NCBI RefSeq assembly: GCF_013697775.1
Contig: NZ_JACCWG010000253.1
Span: 1 to 38,001, forward strand
Length of the DNA: 38,001 bases
Reading direction: 5' to 3'
From: Ramlibacter sp.
Lineage (GTDB): Bacteria > Pseudomonadota > Gammaproteobacteria > Burkholderiales > Burkholderiaceae_C
Shown piece by piece: positions 16,290 to 26,579 of the stretch (within the stretch, counting starts at the first letter, position 1; each line of letters opens with the position of its first letter). Under the pieces are notes generated by a model, which had not been told where the DNA came from, made no database searches, and saw only the letters and a list, made by a program, of their open reading frames with translations. A program made the translations under genes and the position numbers.

Positions 16290-17969
16290 TCAGGGTTGCG
16301 GCGCCCAGAGCTCGACCCGTGCGCCATCGGTCGGCCAGTGGGACGTGCCGCACAGGCGGTAGCCCTGCGGGAACGCTGCGATCTGGGTCGGCGCAACCGC
16401 CGGCCCGCCGTCCGCACGCCGGCGCACCGCCACGACAGCTTGGCGCAGTTCATCGGGCGCCGCCCGCGCGAGCAGCCGCGAGGCCGTGTCCGCATTGTTG
16501 AGCCACGGGCCGACCAGCGGATTCGCATCCAGCAGCAGCGCCAGGCCCGGCGCGTCGTAAAGATCCATGAAGGGCTGCGCGGGGCGCACGCCGCACACAG
16601 TAGCGGCCTCGCGCAACTGCCGCGCCAGCGTGGCGGTGGCGGCATCGACGCGCACGCTGCCCAATCGCGGCAACGCGATGGCTTCCTTCTGCCAAGCCAG
16701 CGGCAGCATGCGGTACGGCTGCAATCCGCTGGTGGCAATCTGCCCGCACACCGTGAGGCTGAACGCGATGCTCACCGCCGTGGCGGCGCCCAGGCCCGGC
16801 CGCGCGAAGCCGAACAGCGCGACCAGCGCGCCCCAGGGCGCCATCGCACTGAGCACCTGCACCTCCAGCGGGTTGGATGTTCCGATGGCGATGGCGGCGG
16901 GCAATCCGGCCAGCATGGCGACGAGCACGAGCCGGCGCAGGTCGTGTGTCCAGGCGGGCAACCACGCCAGCAAGGCCAGTAGCAGCGCGGCTGTCAGCGG
17001 CTGTGCCTGGCTGGTGAACGCATCGCTGCCGCCCTGGAAATGCGCGCCGGCCAGCAGCACGGCGACGAACCACAGCGCGCCGGCCCAGCGCAGCAGCCGC
17101 GCAAACGGAAGGCGCAGCGCAAGCGCGAAGCAGGCCAGCGGCCCCCAGAACGCCGTCACGGCACCGGCCAGCATGCGTGCGAGATCGGACGCGCTGCGCA
17201 GCAGCTGCCCGGACGCCGAGCGGTTGTCCGTGGCCAGCGACCAGATCTCCACGCCGCCGCGCAGCTGCGCCAGGGCCTGCCCGATGCCGCCCCAGGCCTG
17301 CGCCATCGCAAGCACCGTGCCGGCTGCCGCAAGCGCCGCCCATGCGGCATTCGCGCGTGCGCGGCCCTGCGCCAAGGCCAGCCACAGGATCGCCAGCATG
17401 GCGGCAACGCAGATGCCGCTGGTGACCTTGGACAGGAAGCACAGGCCCACGCTGGCGCCTGCCGCAAGCGCCAGCAGGACCGCGCGCCGTCCATGCGCGC
17501 TGATCGACAGCAGGCCCAGGCCGATGGCCAGGCTGCCGAAGATGGTCGCCATCAGGTTGTACGACGGCGTGAAGTTCAGCAGCGAACCGTAGAGCAGGGC
17601 ACCGCACACGGCCGTTGCGATTACAGCCGCGCGGCCGATGCGGTCGTCCGGCACCGGCAGCCCGACGCGGGCGGCGGCACGCAGCACGCCCGCTGCGAGC
17701 ACCGCGGCGCCCAGCACGCTGAGCAGCAGGCCGGCGGCGCGGAACGCCACCAGGCTGCCGGTCGCTTCCCAGAGCGGGCCGATCACCCAGTGGAAGGGCG
17801 AGAAGAACAGCTGGATCTGCCGCGCGTGGATGGCGTAGAGCAGGTAATAGGCCTCGTCGGTCAGCTCCAGCCCGCGGCCCAGGCCGCCAGCGAGCCAGGC
17901 GAACGCACCGGCGGCCAGCAGCAGCGCGAACGCACCCGGCCAGCGCAAGCTGCGGCTGCCGCCGTTCAT
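16290..17969 (-). CDS. Polytopic membrane protein resembling GT-C glycosyltransferases
   Basis: A 559-residue protein with about 10-11 hydrophobic segments over residues 10-470 and a soluble C-terminal domain of about 110 residues. Just after the first membrane helix is LELTDEAYYLLY with D38-E39. An acidic pair in the first periplasmic loop is the catalytic hallmark of GT-C enzymes (PMT/ArnT type) that use lipid-linked sugars. No family-wide match is claimed. Its start overlaps the stop of the FemAB-like gene by four bases (ATGA), so both are translated together. A role in modifying an envelope polymer or lipid is inferred. The frame remains open upstream, but ATG at 17969 fits the N-terminal helix best. 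Confidence 0.7.
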   Translation of the reverse strand: MNGGSRSLRWPGAFALLLAAGAFAWLAGGLGRGLELTDEAYYLLYAIHARQIQLFFSPFHWVIGPLWEATGSLVAFRAAGLLLSVLGAAVLAAGVLRAAARVGLPVPDDRIGRAAVIATAVCGALLYGSLLNFTPSYNLMATIFGSLAIGLGLLSISAHGRRAVLLALAAGASVGLCFLSKVTSGICVAAMLAILWLALAQGRARANAAWAALAAAGTVLAMAQAWGGIGQALAQLRGGVEIWSLATDNRSASGQLLRSASDLARMLAGAVTAFWGPLACFALALRLPFARLLRWAGALWFVAVLLAGAHFQGGSDAFTSQAQPLTAALLLALLAWLPAWTHDLRRLVLVAMLAGLPAAIAIGTSNPLEVQVLSAMAPWGALVALFGFARPGLGAATAVSIAFSLTVCGQIATSGLQPYRMLPLAWQKEAIALPRLGSVRVDAATATLARQLREAATVCGVRPAQPFMDLYDAPGLALLLDANPLVGPWLNNADTASRLLARAAPDELRQAVVAVRRRADGGPAVAPTQIAAFPQGYRLCGTSHWPTDGARVELWAPQP

Positions 17970-19090
17970 TGCTGCGGCGTCCCGTGCCGGAACGGGCTGC
18001 GCTCTTCCAAATGCTCCAGGTAGTTCTCGATGCCGCGGCCTTCGCGCTGCAGGAAATTCTCGACCGCATCGGCGAACGCGGGATGCGCCAGCCAATGCGC
18101 GCTGGTGGTCTTCACCGGCATGAGCGCGCGCGCCATCTTGTGCTCGCCCTGCGCGCCGCCTTCGAAGCGCTGGTAGCCGTTGGCGATGCACCACTGCAGC
18201 GGCTGGTAGTAGCAGGCCTCGAAGTGCAGGCAGTCCACCCGCTCCAGCGCGCCCCAGTAGCGGCCGTACGCGGCGGTGCCGTCGATGGCGATCAGGCTGG
18301 CGGCGATCGGCTGGCCCGCGCGTTCGGCAATGAACAGCAGCCAGTTCTGCGGCATGTCGTCGCGCATGCGCCGGAAGAACTCGCGCGTGAGGTAGGGCGG
18401 GTTGCCATGCTCGAGGTAGGTGCGCTCGTAGCAGCGGTAGAAGAACTCCCAGTCCGCTGCCGCGATGTCCGCGCCCTGCGACCAGAGGAAGACGACGCCC
18501 GCATCCGCGACCTTACGCCGCTCCTGGCGGATCTTCTTGCGCTTGTCGTGCGACAGGCTGGACAGGAAAGCGTCGAAGTCGGCCCAGCCGCCGTTGGTCC
18601 AATGGAACTGCACGGTGTTGCGCAGCATCAGGCCGGCCGCGCTGCAGGCGGCCACGTCCTGCTCATCGGCGAACAGCAGGTGCAGCGACGACAGCTTCTT
18701 CTTGTGGCACCAGCCCAGCAGTGCCTCCACCAGCGCACGCCGCGCCTCTGGGTCGCGCGCGAGCAGGCGCGGCCCGGGCACCGGCGTGAACGGCACAGCC
18801 ACCAGCGCCTTCGGGTAATACGCCAGGCCGTGCTGCTCGTAGGCATTGGCCCAGGCCCAGTCGAACACGTACTCGCCGTACGAATGCGCCTTCATGTACA
18901 GCGGACAGGCCGCCTGCAGGGCGTCGCCGTGCCACAGGGTCAGGAACTGCGGCGTCCAGCCGGTTTTCGGGGTGGCGCTGGCGCTCGCGTGCATGGCGGC
19001 CAGGTATTCGTGCCGCATGAAGGGCGACGCGCCCTGCGCGGCCAACAGGGCGTTCCATTGCGATGCCGGCACATCCGCCGGCGAGGCCAT
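17966..19090 (-). CDS. FemAB-like N-acyltransferase (COG3146, PF04339)
   Basis: A 374-residue protein of the GNAT/FemAB-like family once called DUF482. The characteristic blocks are present: the N-terminal ASPFMRHEYLAAMH, DKRKKIRQERRKV in the middle, then GRYWGALERVDCLHFEACYY and the C-terminal FEGGAQGEHKMARALMPVKT. Related Fem proteins add amino acids to peptidoglycan precursors, but the substrate of this group is not established. The start at 19090 is chosen because longer frames run antisense into nadE; ribosome binding is weak. It shares a 43-bp divergent region with nadE and is coupled to the downstream membrane protein. Confidence 0.85.
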   Translation of the reverse strand: MASPADVPASQWNALLAAQGASPFMRHEYLAAMHASASATPKTGWTPQFLTLWHGDALQAACPLYMKAHSYGEYVFDWAWANAYEQHGLAYYPKALVAVPFTPVPGPRLLARDPEARRALVEALLGWCHKKKLSSLHLLFADEQDVAACSAAGLMLRNTVQFHWTNGGWADFDAFLSSLSHDKRKKIRQERRKVADAGVVFLWSQGADIAAADWEFFYRCYERTYLEHGNPPYLTREFFRRMRDDMPQNWLLFIAERAGQPIAASLIAIDGTAAYGRYWGALERVDCLHFEACYYQPLQWCIANGYQRFEGGAQGEHKMARALMPVKTTSAHWLAHPAFADAVENFLQREGRGIENYLEHLEERSPFRHGTPQQ

Positions 19091-19133
19091 CACCCGGGTG
19101 ACATAATCATTCGAGTCTTTTTTCACTGCTGAT

Positions 19134-21151
<2,018 letters not shown>

Positions 21152-21157
21152 GGCGGC

Positions 21158-21745
21158 TCAGATCTGCGTGAAGTCCGGGTTTTGCGGGCTCCTGCCCGCC
21201 GCCTCGACAAGTTGCGCGAGCAGCGGCGCGACTTCCGTGCCCACCGTCAGCAGCTTCATCTGCGCCTGGCCCATGAAGCCCTGGCTGACGCCGTGCTCCA
21301 GGAAGGCCAGCAGCGCGTCGTAGTAGCCCCCGGCATTGAGCAGGCCGACCGGCTTGTCGTGGTAGCCGAGCTGGCGCCAGGTCCAGGTCTCGAAGAACTC
21401 CTCGAAGGTGCCGATGCCGCCCGGCAGCGCCAGGAAGCAGTCGGCGCGCTCGGCCATCATGCGCTTGCGCGCATGCATGGTGTCCACCACGTGCAGCTCG
21501 GTGCAGTCGCGCTTGGCCCATTCACGGTCCACCAGCGCCTGCGGAATGATGCCGACCACCCGGCCGCCGGCCTCCAGCGTCGCGTCGGCCATGCGGCCCA
21601 TCAGGCCGTTGTTGCCGCCGCCGTAGACCAGTTGGCCGCCATGGCTGCCGATCCACACGCCGACCGCGCGGGCGAGGTCGACATAGGACGGGTCGGAGCC
21701 CGGCCGTGAGCCGCAGTACACGCAAAGTGAAAATGCCGGGTTCAT
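21158..21745 (-). CDS. LOG family protein (TIGR00730, nucleotide 5'-monophosphate phosphoribohydrolase)
   Basis: A Rossmann-fold protein of 195 residues related to LONELY GUY. Family members cleave ribose 5-phosphate from (cytokinin) nucleoside monophosphates or purine nucleotides such as AMP. The signature PGGIGTFEE at 108-116 and the HARKRMM block at 91-97 hold the catalytic Arg and Glu. The N-terminal CVYCGSRPG and VYGGGNNGLMG are also typical. The start overlaps the dgkA stop (ATGA). The bacterial role is probably nucleotide housekeeping; the plant-hormone annotation should not be taken literally. It converges on glnB with a 6-bp gap. Confidence 0.92.
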   Translation of the reverse strand: MNPAFSLCVYCGSRPGSDPSYVDLARAVGVWIGSHGGQLVYGGGNNGLMGRMADATLEAGGRVVGIIPQALVDREWAKRDCTELHVVDTMHARKRMMAERADCFLALPGGIGTFEEFFETWTWRQLGYHDKPVGLLNAGGYYDALLAFLEHGVSQGFMGQAQMKLLTVGTEVAPLLAQLVEAAGRSPQNPDFTQI

Positions 21746-22146
21746 GTTCCAAACCTCTGCACCAGGGCCGCGACCCAGATGCCTGTGGCCAACACCAAGC
21801 TCAAAAGCACGGCGGCGCTGCCCATGTCCTTGGCGCGCTTGGACAGGTCGTGCCATTCCGGCCCGATGCGGTCGATGGCGGTTTCGACGGCGGTGTTGAG
21901 CAGTTCCACGATCATCACCAGCAGCACCGAGCCGGCGAGCAGGGCGGTTTCCACCCAGTGGCGGCCCAGCCAGAACGATGCCGGCAGCAGCACGACGGAG
22001 GCCAGCACTTCCTGGCGGAACGCGGTCTCGCTCCATCCGGCACGCAAGCCGGCCACGGAATAGCCGGCGGCATGCCACACACGGCTAAAGCCGGTGCGCA
22101 GCTTCTGCGGATTGACGGGGGAGACGGCTTCGGGCGGAGCGGACAT
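21742..22146 (-). CDS. dgkA: Diacylglycerol kinase
   Basis: Small integral membrane kinase that phosphorylates diacylglycerol, recycling it to phosphatidic acid. It has 134 residues (E. coli 121) with an N-terminal cytosolic extension and three membrane helices. The catalytic motif ELLNTAVETAID begins at E81, and KRAKDMGSAAV follows at 103-113. It lies 37 bp after the RDD gene and overlaps the LOG gene by four bases. Together with pssA further right, it is one of two phospholipid-metabolism genes in this window. Confidence 0.95.
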   Translation of the reverse strand: MSAPPEAVSPVNPQKLRTGFSRVWHAAGYSVAGLRAGWSETAFRQEVLASVVLLPASFWLGRHWVETALLAGSVLLVMIVELLNTAVETAIDRIGPEWHDLSKRAKDMGSAAVLLSLVLATGIWVAALVQRFGT

Positions 22147-22183
22147 CGGCAGGATTGTCGCGCAGGAAGATGGCGCTGCTGCT

Positions 22184-22678
22184 TCAGGGCGCGGCGGGAA
22201 CCAGCCGCGTGTTGGCCAGCGCGTCGTGCCAGAACTGGCGCTGCGGGTGCAGGCGGCTCAGCAGTGCCCAGAACGCGACCCACCCAAGCCACAGCACTGC
22301 CGCCTCGGTAATGCCGAATTTCTTCGCCTGCAGCGCCGCCAGTGGCGGCAGGAACCAGATCCAGCTGTAGACGTAGCGCAGCACGGCGCGCAGCGGGGTG
22401 AGGCGGCGCCCGAAGCGGTCCACCACCTGGATGTCCCAGGTTTTCATGGCCAGCGTCTGGCCCCGCGTCCAGAGCAAGGTGCAATAGATGCCGCAGACGG
22501 CGAACAGGAAGGCCTGGAACAGGCCGTGCCGCGCGTCGATGCCGCTGCGCATCTGGGTGGCAACGCTGAAGACGAGGCCGGCAGTGAACACCACGCCGAA
22601 CAGCAGCATGCCCTCGTACAGCCAACAGGCCATCCGGCGCGCCAGCGGCGGCGCGATCAAACCGTCTGTCGGGTTCAA
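22184..22678 (-). CDS. RDD family membrane protein
   Basis: A 164-residue protein with about three or four membrane segments. It has the family hallmarks: an N-terminal LARRMACWLYEGMLLF (the R...D/E pattern), TRGQTLAMKTWDIQVV in the middle and FWHDALANTRLV at the end. RDD proteins have been linked to ion or small-molecule transport, but this one is unassigned. The likely start is TTG at 22678, which overlaps the stop of the preceding gene as TTGA. The first ATG (22633) would remove the conserved PPLARR lead-in. It belongs to the sigma-factor gene run. Confidence 0.85.
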   Translation of the reverse strand: MNPTDGLIAPPLARRMACWLYEGMLLFGVVFTAGLVFSVATQMRSGIDARHGLFQAFLFAVCGIYCTLLWTRGQTLAMKTWDIQVVDRFGRRLTPLRAVLRYVYSWIWFLPPLAALQAKKFGITEAAVLWLGWVAFWALLSRLHPQRQFWHDALANTRLVPAAP

Positions 22679-23439
22679 CGGCTTGCGGCGGGGCGGGCTG
22701 GGGCAGCGGGCACGGCGGGCGCTGGCGCCGGGGCGCCCAGGACCGTTGCCGGTGCATGGAGCTCAGGCCCGATGGCGATGCGCGGCCCCGGCGCATCGGT
22801 CTGGGGCTTGGGCGTCTTGGCGAGCTTTTGCGGCGACACCGGCTTGACAGCTGCGGCAGTCGGCGGGGGCGGCGGCTTGTTGACGGAGGCGCTGGCGGCA
22901 AGCTTGCGCTTTTCTTCCGGCGGAAGCGCCTGGTAGGCCTCCCACTTGGCCTTCTTGTCGGTGGAGGGCAGTTTCTTCGTGTCGGCGAAATTCAGCCGCG
23001 CCTGCGTGCGCTGCTGCGGCGTGAGCGCGGCCCACTCGGTCATGCGGCCGCGCAGCGTGGCCTGCTCCTCGGGCTGCATCTTCGGGTAGTTCTGCGACAT
23101 CGCGAGCCACTTGCGCTTGTGCGCCTCGCTCAGCGTGTTCCAGCTGGGCGCTAGCGGTGCCAGCGATTGCTGCTGGGCCGGCGTGAGTTCGGCCCAGACG
23201 GGCTTGGCTTCCGCCTTGGGCGCTTGCGCGCGCACCTGTGCCTGCCGGGGCAAGGCCGCTGGAGTGGAGGGCTGGAGGGCCGGGGGCTGCGCCGCAGGCG
23301 GCTGGACCGGGACAGGGGGCGTCTGCGCCAACGCGGCGTGGCCGCCCGCCGCCAGCAGCCACAACAGAGCCGCGGCACCGGCGATCTTGTGGACGATGCG
23401 GGCCGGGCGGTCGGCGTTGGCGCTTGCGCTTTCCTGCAT
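22675..23439 (-). CDS. DUF3106 domain protein, exported and Pro/Ala-rich
   Basis: A 254-residue protein with an N-terminal signal or anchor helix (AGAAALLWLLAAGGHAALAQ, ending near residue 39) and a Pro/Ala-rich linker. The DUF3106 region at about 75-170 has repeated W...L...Q...L blocks (VWAELTPAQQQSLAPLAPSW, EWAALTPQQRTQAR, KWEAYQALPPEEKRKL). A long Pro/Ala tail follows. This helical repeat type recurs in proteins next to betaproteobacterial ECF sigma genes. Periplasmic location is predicted and function unknown. It starts 9 bases after the DUF3619 gene. Confidence 0.85.
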   Translation of the reverse strand: MQESASANADRPARIVHKIAGAAALLWLLAAGGHAALAQTPPVPVQPPAAQPPALQPSTPAALPRQAQVRAQAPKAEAKPVWAELTPAQQQSLAPLAPSWNTLSEAHKRKWLAMSQNYPKMQPEEQATLRGRMTEWAALTPQQRTQARLNFADTKKLPSTDKKAKWEAYQALPPEEKRKLAASASVNKPPPPPTAAAVKPVSPQKLAKTPKPQTDAPGPRIAIGPELHAPATVLGAPAPAPAVPAAPARPAASR

Positions 23440-23448
23440 GGTGGGCCG

Positions 23449-23880
23449 TTATTCGCGGCCGGACTTCAGGAACAGCACGAACCCGGGGTCGGCATAGGCC
23501 GACGGCGGCAGGTCGTCGGTCAGCAAGGCGGTGTCGACTTCGGCGAGTTCGGCGGCACGGCGCTCTGTCTGCACGGTATGGATGAACACCAGGCCGGCGA
23601 TCAGGGCCAGCAGCGGCAGCGCGGAGGCGATGCGGCTCCACAGGTTCAAGCCCTCGTCGCCGCCGCCCAGCACGGCCGCGCCGCCTGAGGCGAACACGCC
23701 GGCTGCGGGGCGCGGCTGCGTGGCGCTCTTGCGCTCGGCCAGCGCGCGGGTGCGCGCGGCGCGCAGCCGCTCGGTGATGTCGTAGGGCAGTTGGTCGGTG
23801 CTGGCCGACAGCCGCCGCGCAATGCTGGCGCCGTAGCGGTCGACTGCATTCTGCGCGACGCGTGCTTCGATGGTGGTCAT
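23449..23880 (-). CDS. DUF3619 protein, single-pass membrane, candidate sigma-factor modulator
   Basis: A 143-residue protein. The cytosolic N-terminal region (1-80) starts IEARVAQNAVDRYGASIARRL and has LPYDITERLRAARTRAL. One membrane helix lies at about 84-103. The periplasmic tail ends in a conserved DDLPPSAYADPGFVLFLKS. The arrangement (cytosolic helix pair, one membrane pass, gene overlapping an ECF sigma gene by four bases) is that of an anti-sigma factor, but no zinc HxxxCxxC motif is present. The anti-sigma role is inference. Confidence 0.85.
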   Translation of the reverse strand: MTTIEARVAQNAVDRYGASIARRLSASTDQLPYDITERLRAARTRALAERKSATQPRPAAGVFASGGAAVLGGGDEGLNLWSRIASALPLLALIAGLVFIHTVQTERRAAELAEVDTALLTDDLPPSAYADPGFVLFLKSGRE

Positions 23881-24485
23881 AGTTGAATTCCCTTCGCTTT
23901 CAGCGCCTTGCTGAGAGCCTGGACAGCACGTGAGCAGTGCGTCTTGACACTGCCTTCCGAGCAGCCCATGGCCGCCGCCGTTTCGGCCACGTCCATCTCC
24001 TCCCAGTAACGCATCAAAAACGCCTCGCGTTGACGTGGAGGCAATTCCAGGATTTCCTTTTCGATCTCACGCAATATCTGGGCCCGGCGCGTGACGTCCT
24101 CCGCGCTCTCTGTCTGCTGAGAATCAGCTACCCCCGCATAAGTTTCCAGAAGATCGAAATCTCCGTCCTCGTTGGCGGATTCGAAGTCGCCCAGATTGGA
24201 GAACAAAGCATTACGCGTCTTCTGTCGCCGGAACCAGTCCAGCGTGGAGTTCGACAGAATGCGCTGGAACAGCATGGGCAGTTCCTGCGGCGGCTTGTCG
24301 GCGTAGTGGATGGCCAGCTTCATCATGCTGTCCTGCACGATGTCGAGCGCCGCCTCCTGGTCGCGCACGTGGTAGACGGTGCGCTTGAAAGCCCGCTTTT
24401 CCACGCCTTTAAGGAAATCGGAGAGTTCGCTTTCGGTGGCCAAGGTGCGCGCGGGCTGAAGTTGATTTGAGTTTTTTTGGCGCAT
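23877..24485 (-). CDS. RNA polymerase sigma factor, ECF type (sigma-70 family)
   Basis: A 202-residue two-domain sigma factor. Region 2 spans about 20-95, with DIVQDSMMKLAIHY and DWFRRQKTRN. A linker rich in Asp/Glu follows, and region 4 at about 140-195 has LPPRQREAFLMRYWEEMDVAETAAAMGCS with its helix-turn-helix. It directs transcription of a specific regulon, probably including its own operon. It heads the run with DUF3619, DUF3106 and RDD genes, a cluster I recognise across Burkholderiales. The start at 24485 has no clear ribosome site. The stress it answers is not visible here. Confidence 0.92.
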   Translation of the reverse strand: MRQKNSNQLQPARTLATESELSDFLKGVEKRAFKRTVYHVRDQEAALDIVQDSMMKLAIHYADKPPQELPMLFQRILSNSTLDWFRRQKTRNALFSNLGDFESANEDGDFDLLETYAGVADSQQTESAEDVTRRAQILREIEKEILELPPRQREAFLMRYWEEMDVAETAAAMGCSEGSVKTHCSRAVQALSKALKAKGIQL

Positions 24486-24721
24486 GCCGGCAGTGCCCGC
24501 ATGCTGAACAACCGGAAATTATCGCATTGTGAACAGCGCCTACTGCACCGGCGGGCTCGGGTGCCATAATGCGCCTTGCAAATCAAAAGGCAAACGAGCC
24601 CGGATCCGGCGAAGCGACAAGCGCGCCCATGGCCCGAGGTTCAAAGTCCCGCAGCGGCTTCACGAGAGCGCGTAAAGGGGCACCGGCGTTTTTTCGTCAG
24701 AGAAAAATCGAAAGGTTGATC
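24486..24721. promoter_or_regulatory. Divergent region: sigma operon promoter and ilvI leader
   Basis: 236 bases lie between divergent genes. For ilvI, CATAAT at 24565-24570 is a plausible -10 box, giving a leader of about 145 bases; no good -35 box is seen. On the minus strand, GATAAT near 24517-24522 could serve the sigma operon. The ilvI leader contains a T6 run after GGGGCACCGGCG (24678-24695), but I found no complementary arm making a proper terminator and no leader peptide rich in Ile, Val or Leu codons. Its regulation is therefore unresolved. Confidence 0.45.
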
Positions 24722-26494
24722 ATGGAAATGTCCAAGGCGGAGCTGTCCGCCGCTGCCGCCATCCGCGCGCAGTCATCCGAACTTCGCGGCGCCGAAATCC
24801 TCATCAAGGCCTTGCAGGCCGAAGGGGTCAAGTACGTCTGGGGCTATCCCGGCGGCGCGGTGCTGCACATCTACGACGCGTTCTACAAGCAGGACACCAT
24901 CCAGCACGTGCTGGTGCGCCACGAGCAGGCGGCCGTGCACGCCGCCGACGGCTATGCCCGCGCCACCGGCGAAGTGGGCGTGGCCCTGGTCACCTCCGGC
25001 CCCGGCGTGACCAACGCGATCACCGGCATCGCCACCGCGTACATGGACAGCATTCCCATGGTGATCGTCACCGGCCAGGTGCCCACCGCGGCGATCGGCC
25101 TCGATGCGTTCCAGGAGTGCGACACCGTCGGCATCACGCGTCCCATCGTGAAGCACAACTTCCTGGTGAAGGACGTGCGCGACATGGCCGACGTGATGAA
25201 GAAAGCTTTCCACATCGCCCGCAGCGGCCGCCCCGGCCCGGTGGTGGTGGACGTGCCCAAGGACGTGTCGTTCAACAAGACCGCCTACACCGGCTACCCG
25301 GACAAGGTGGAAATGCGTTCCTACAACCCGGTGCGCAAGGGCCACGGCGGGCAGATCCGCAAGGCCGTGCAGCTGCTGATGGGCGCCAAGCGGCCTTACG
25401 TCTACACCGGCGGCGGCGTGGTCCTGGGCAACGCCTGGCAGGAGCTTCGCACGCTGGTCGACATGCTGAACAGCCCGGTGACCAACACGCTGATGGGCCT
25501 GGGCTCCTACCCCGGCACCGGCCGCAATTTCCTGGGCATGCTGGGCATGCACGGCACCATCGAAGCCAACAATGCGATGCAGAACTGCGACGTGCTGCTG
25601 GCCGTGGGCGCGCGCTTCGACGACCGCGTGATCGGCAACCCGAAGCACTTCGCGCAGAGCGAGCGCAAGATCATCCACATCGACATCGACCCCTCCAGCA
25701 TTTCCAAGCGGGTGAAGGTCGACATCCCGATCGTCGGCGACGTGAAGGAAGTGCTCAACGAGCTGATCGCACAGATCCGCGAGTCGACGACCAAGCAGGA
25801 CACCGCGGCGCTGGCGTCTTGGTGGGAGACCATCGAAGAGTGGCGCTCGCGCGACTGCCTGAAGTACGACCGCGGCAACTGCGACGTGATCAAGCCGCAG
25901 CATGTGATCGAGACGCTGTGGAACATGACGCGCGGCGTGGACACCTACGTGACCTCCGACGTCGGCCAGCACCAGATGTGGGCCGCGCAGTTCTACAAGT
26001 TCGACGAGCCGCGCCGCTGGATCAATTCCGGCGGGCTGGGCACCATGGGCGTGGGCATTCCCTACGCCATGGGCATCAAGCTGGCCAAGCCCGAGTCGGA
26101 GGTGTACTGCGTCACCGGCGAGGGCTCGGTGCAGATGTGCATCCAGGAACTCTCCACCTGCCTGCAGTACAACACGCCGATCAAGGTGATCGCGCTGAAC
26201 AACCGCTATCTCGGCATGGTGCGGCAGTGGCAGGAACTCGACTATGAGGGCCGCTACAGCCACAGCTACATGGACGCGCTGCCGAATTTCGTGAAGCTGG
26301 CCGAGGCCTACGGGCACGTCGGCATGCTGATCGAGAGCCCGCAGGACGTGGAGCCGGCGCTGCGCGAAGCGCGCAAGCTGAAGGACCGCACCGTGTTCAT
26401 GGACTTCCGCACCGACCCGACGGAAAACGTCTGGCCGATGGTGAAGGCGGGCGCGGGCATCACCGAGATGCTGCTCGGCTCCGAGGATCTTTAA
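24722..26494 (+). CDS. ilvI: Acetolactate synthase, large (catalytic) subunit
   Basis: Thiamine-diphosphate enzyme making acetolactate or acetohydroxybutyrate, the first common step of valine, leucine and isoleucine synthesis. It has 590 residues. YPGGAVLHIYDAF and RHEQAAVHAADGYAR hold the activating Glu, FAD-binding and central domains follow, and the C-terminal thiamine-binding motif starts GEGSVQM (about 466) and reaches NNRYLGM. The usual Asp of the GDG motif is Glu here. The start at 24722 is set by an AAAGG site and the family N-terminus; a frame upstream is open from 24569 but has no conserved sequence. It is followed by ilvH after 85 bases. Confidence 0.96.
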   Translation: MEMSKAELSAAAAIRAQSSELRGAEILIKALQAEGVKYVWGYPGGAVLHIYDAFYKQDTIQHVLVRHEQAAVHAADGYARATGEVGVALVTSGPGVTNAITGIATAYMDSIPMVIVTGQVPTAAIGLDAFQECDTVGITRPIVKHNFLVKDVRDMADVMKKAFHIARSGRPGPVVVDVPKDVSFNKTAYTGYPDKVEMRSYNPVRKGHGGQIRKAVQLLMGAKRPYVYTGGGVVLGNAWQELRTLVDMLNSPVTNTLMGLGSYPGTGRNFLGMLGMHGTIEANNAMQNCDVLLAVGARFDDRVIGNPKHFAQSERKIIHIDIDPSSISKRVKVDIPIVGDVKEVLNELIAQIRESTTKQDTAALASWWETIEEWRSRDCLKYDRGNCDVIKPQHVIETLWNMTRGVDTYVTSDVGQHQMWAAQFYKFDEPRRWINSGGLGTMGVGIPYAMGIKLAKPESEVYCVTGEGSVQMCIQELSTCLQYNTPIKVIALNNRYLGMVRQWQELDYEGRYSHSYMDALPNFVKLAEAYGHVGMLIESPQDVEPALREARKLKDRTVFMDFRTDPTENVWPMVKAGAGITEMLLGSEDL

Positions 26495-26579
26495 CCTATA
26501 ACGCGGCGAATCTATTGGCTGCCGAGCCGCCCGGTTACCGCCGGGTGGGGAGGGCACCGAAAAGAGGAGCCGGCAGGAC

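Noticed and set aside
17970-18194. A longer form of the GT-C-like membrane protein starting at 18194.
   Set aside because: The extension is an out-of-phase reading of the FemAB-like gene. ATG 17969 overlaps its stop as ATGA and leads straight into the first membrane helix.
24678-24700. A terminator-based attenuator in the ilvI leader, suggested by the T6 run.
   Set aside because: No arm complementary to CACCGGCG precedes it in the leader, and no peptide with clustered Ile, Val or Leu codons was found.
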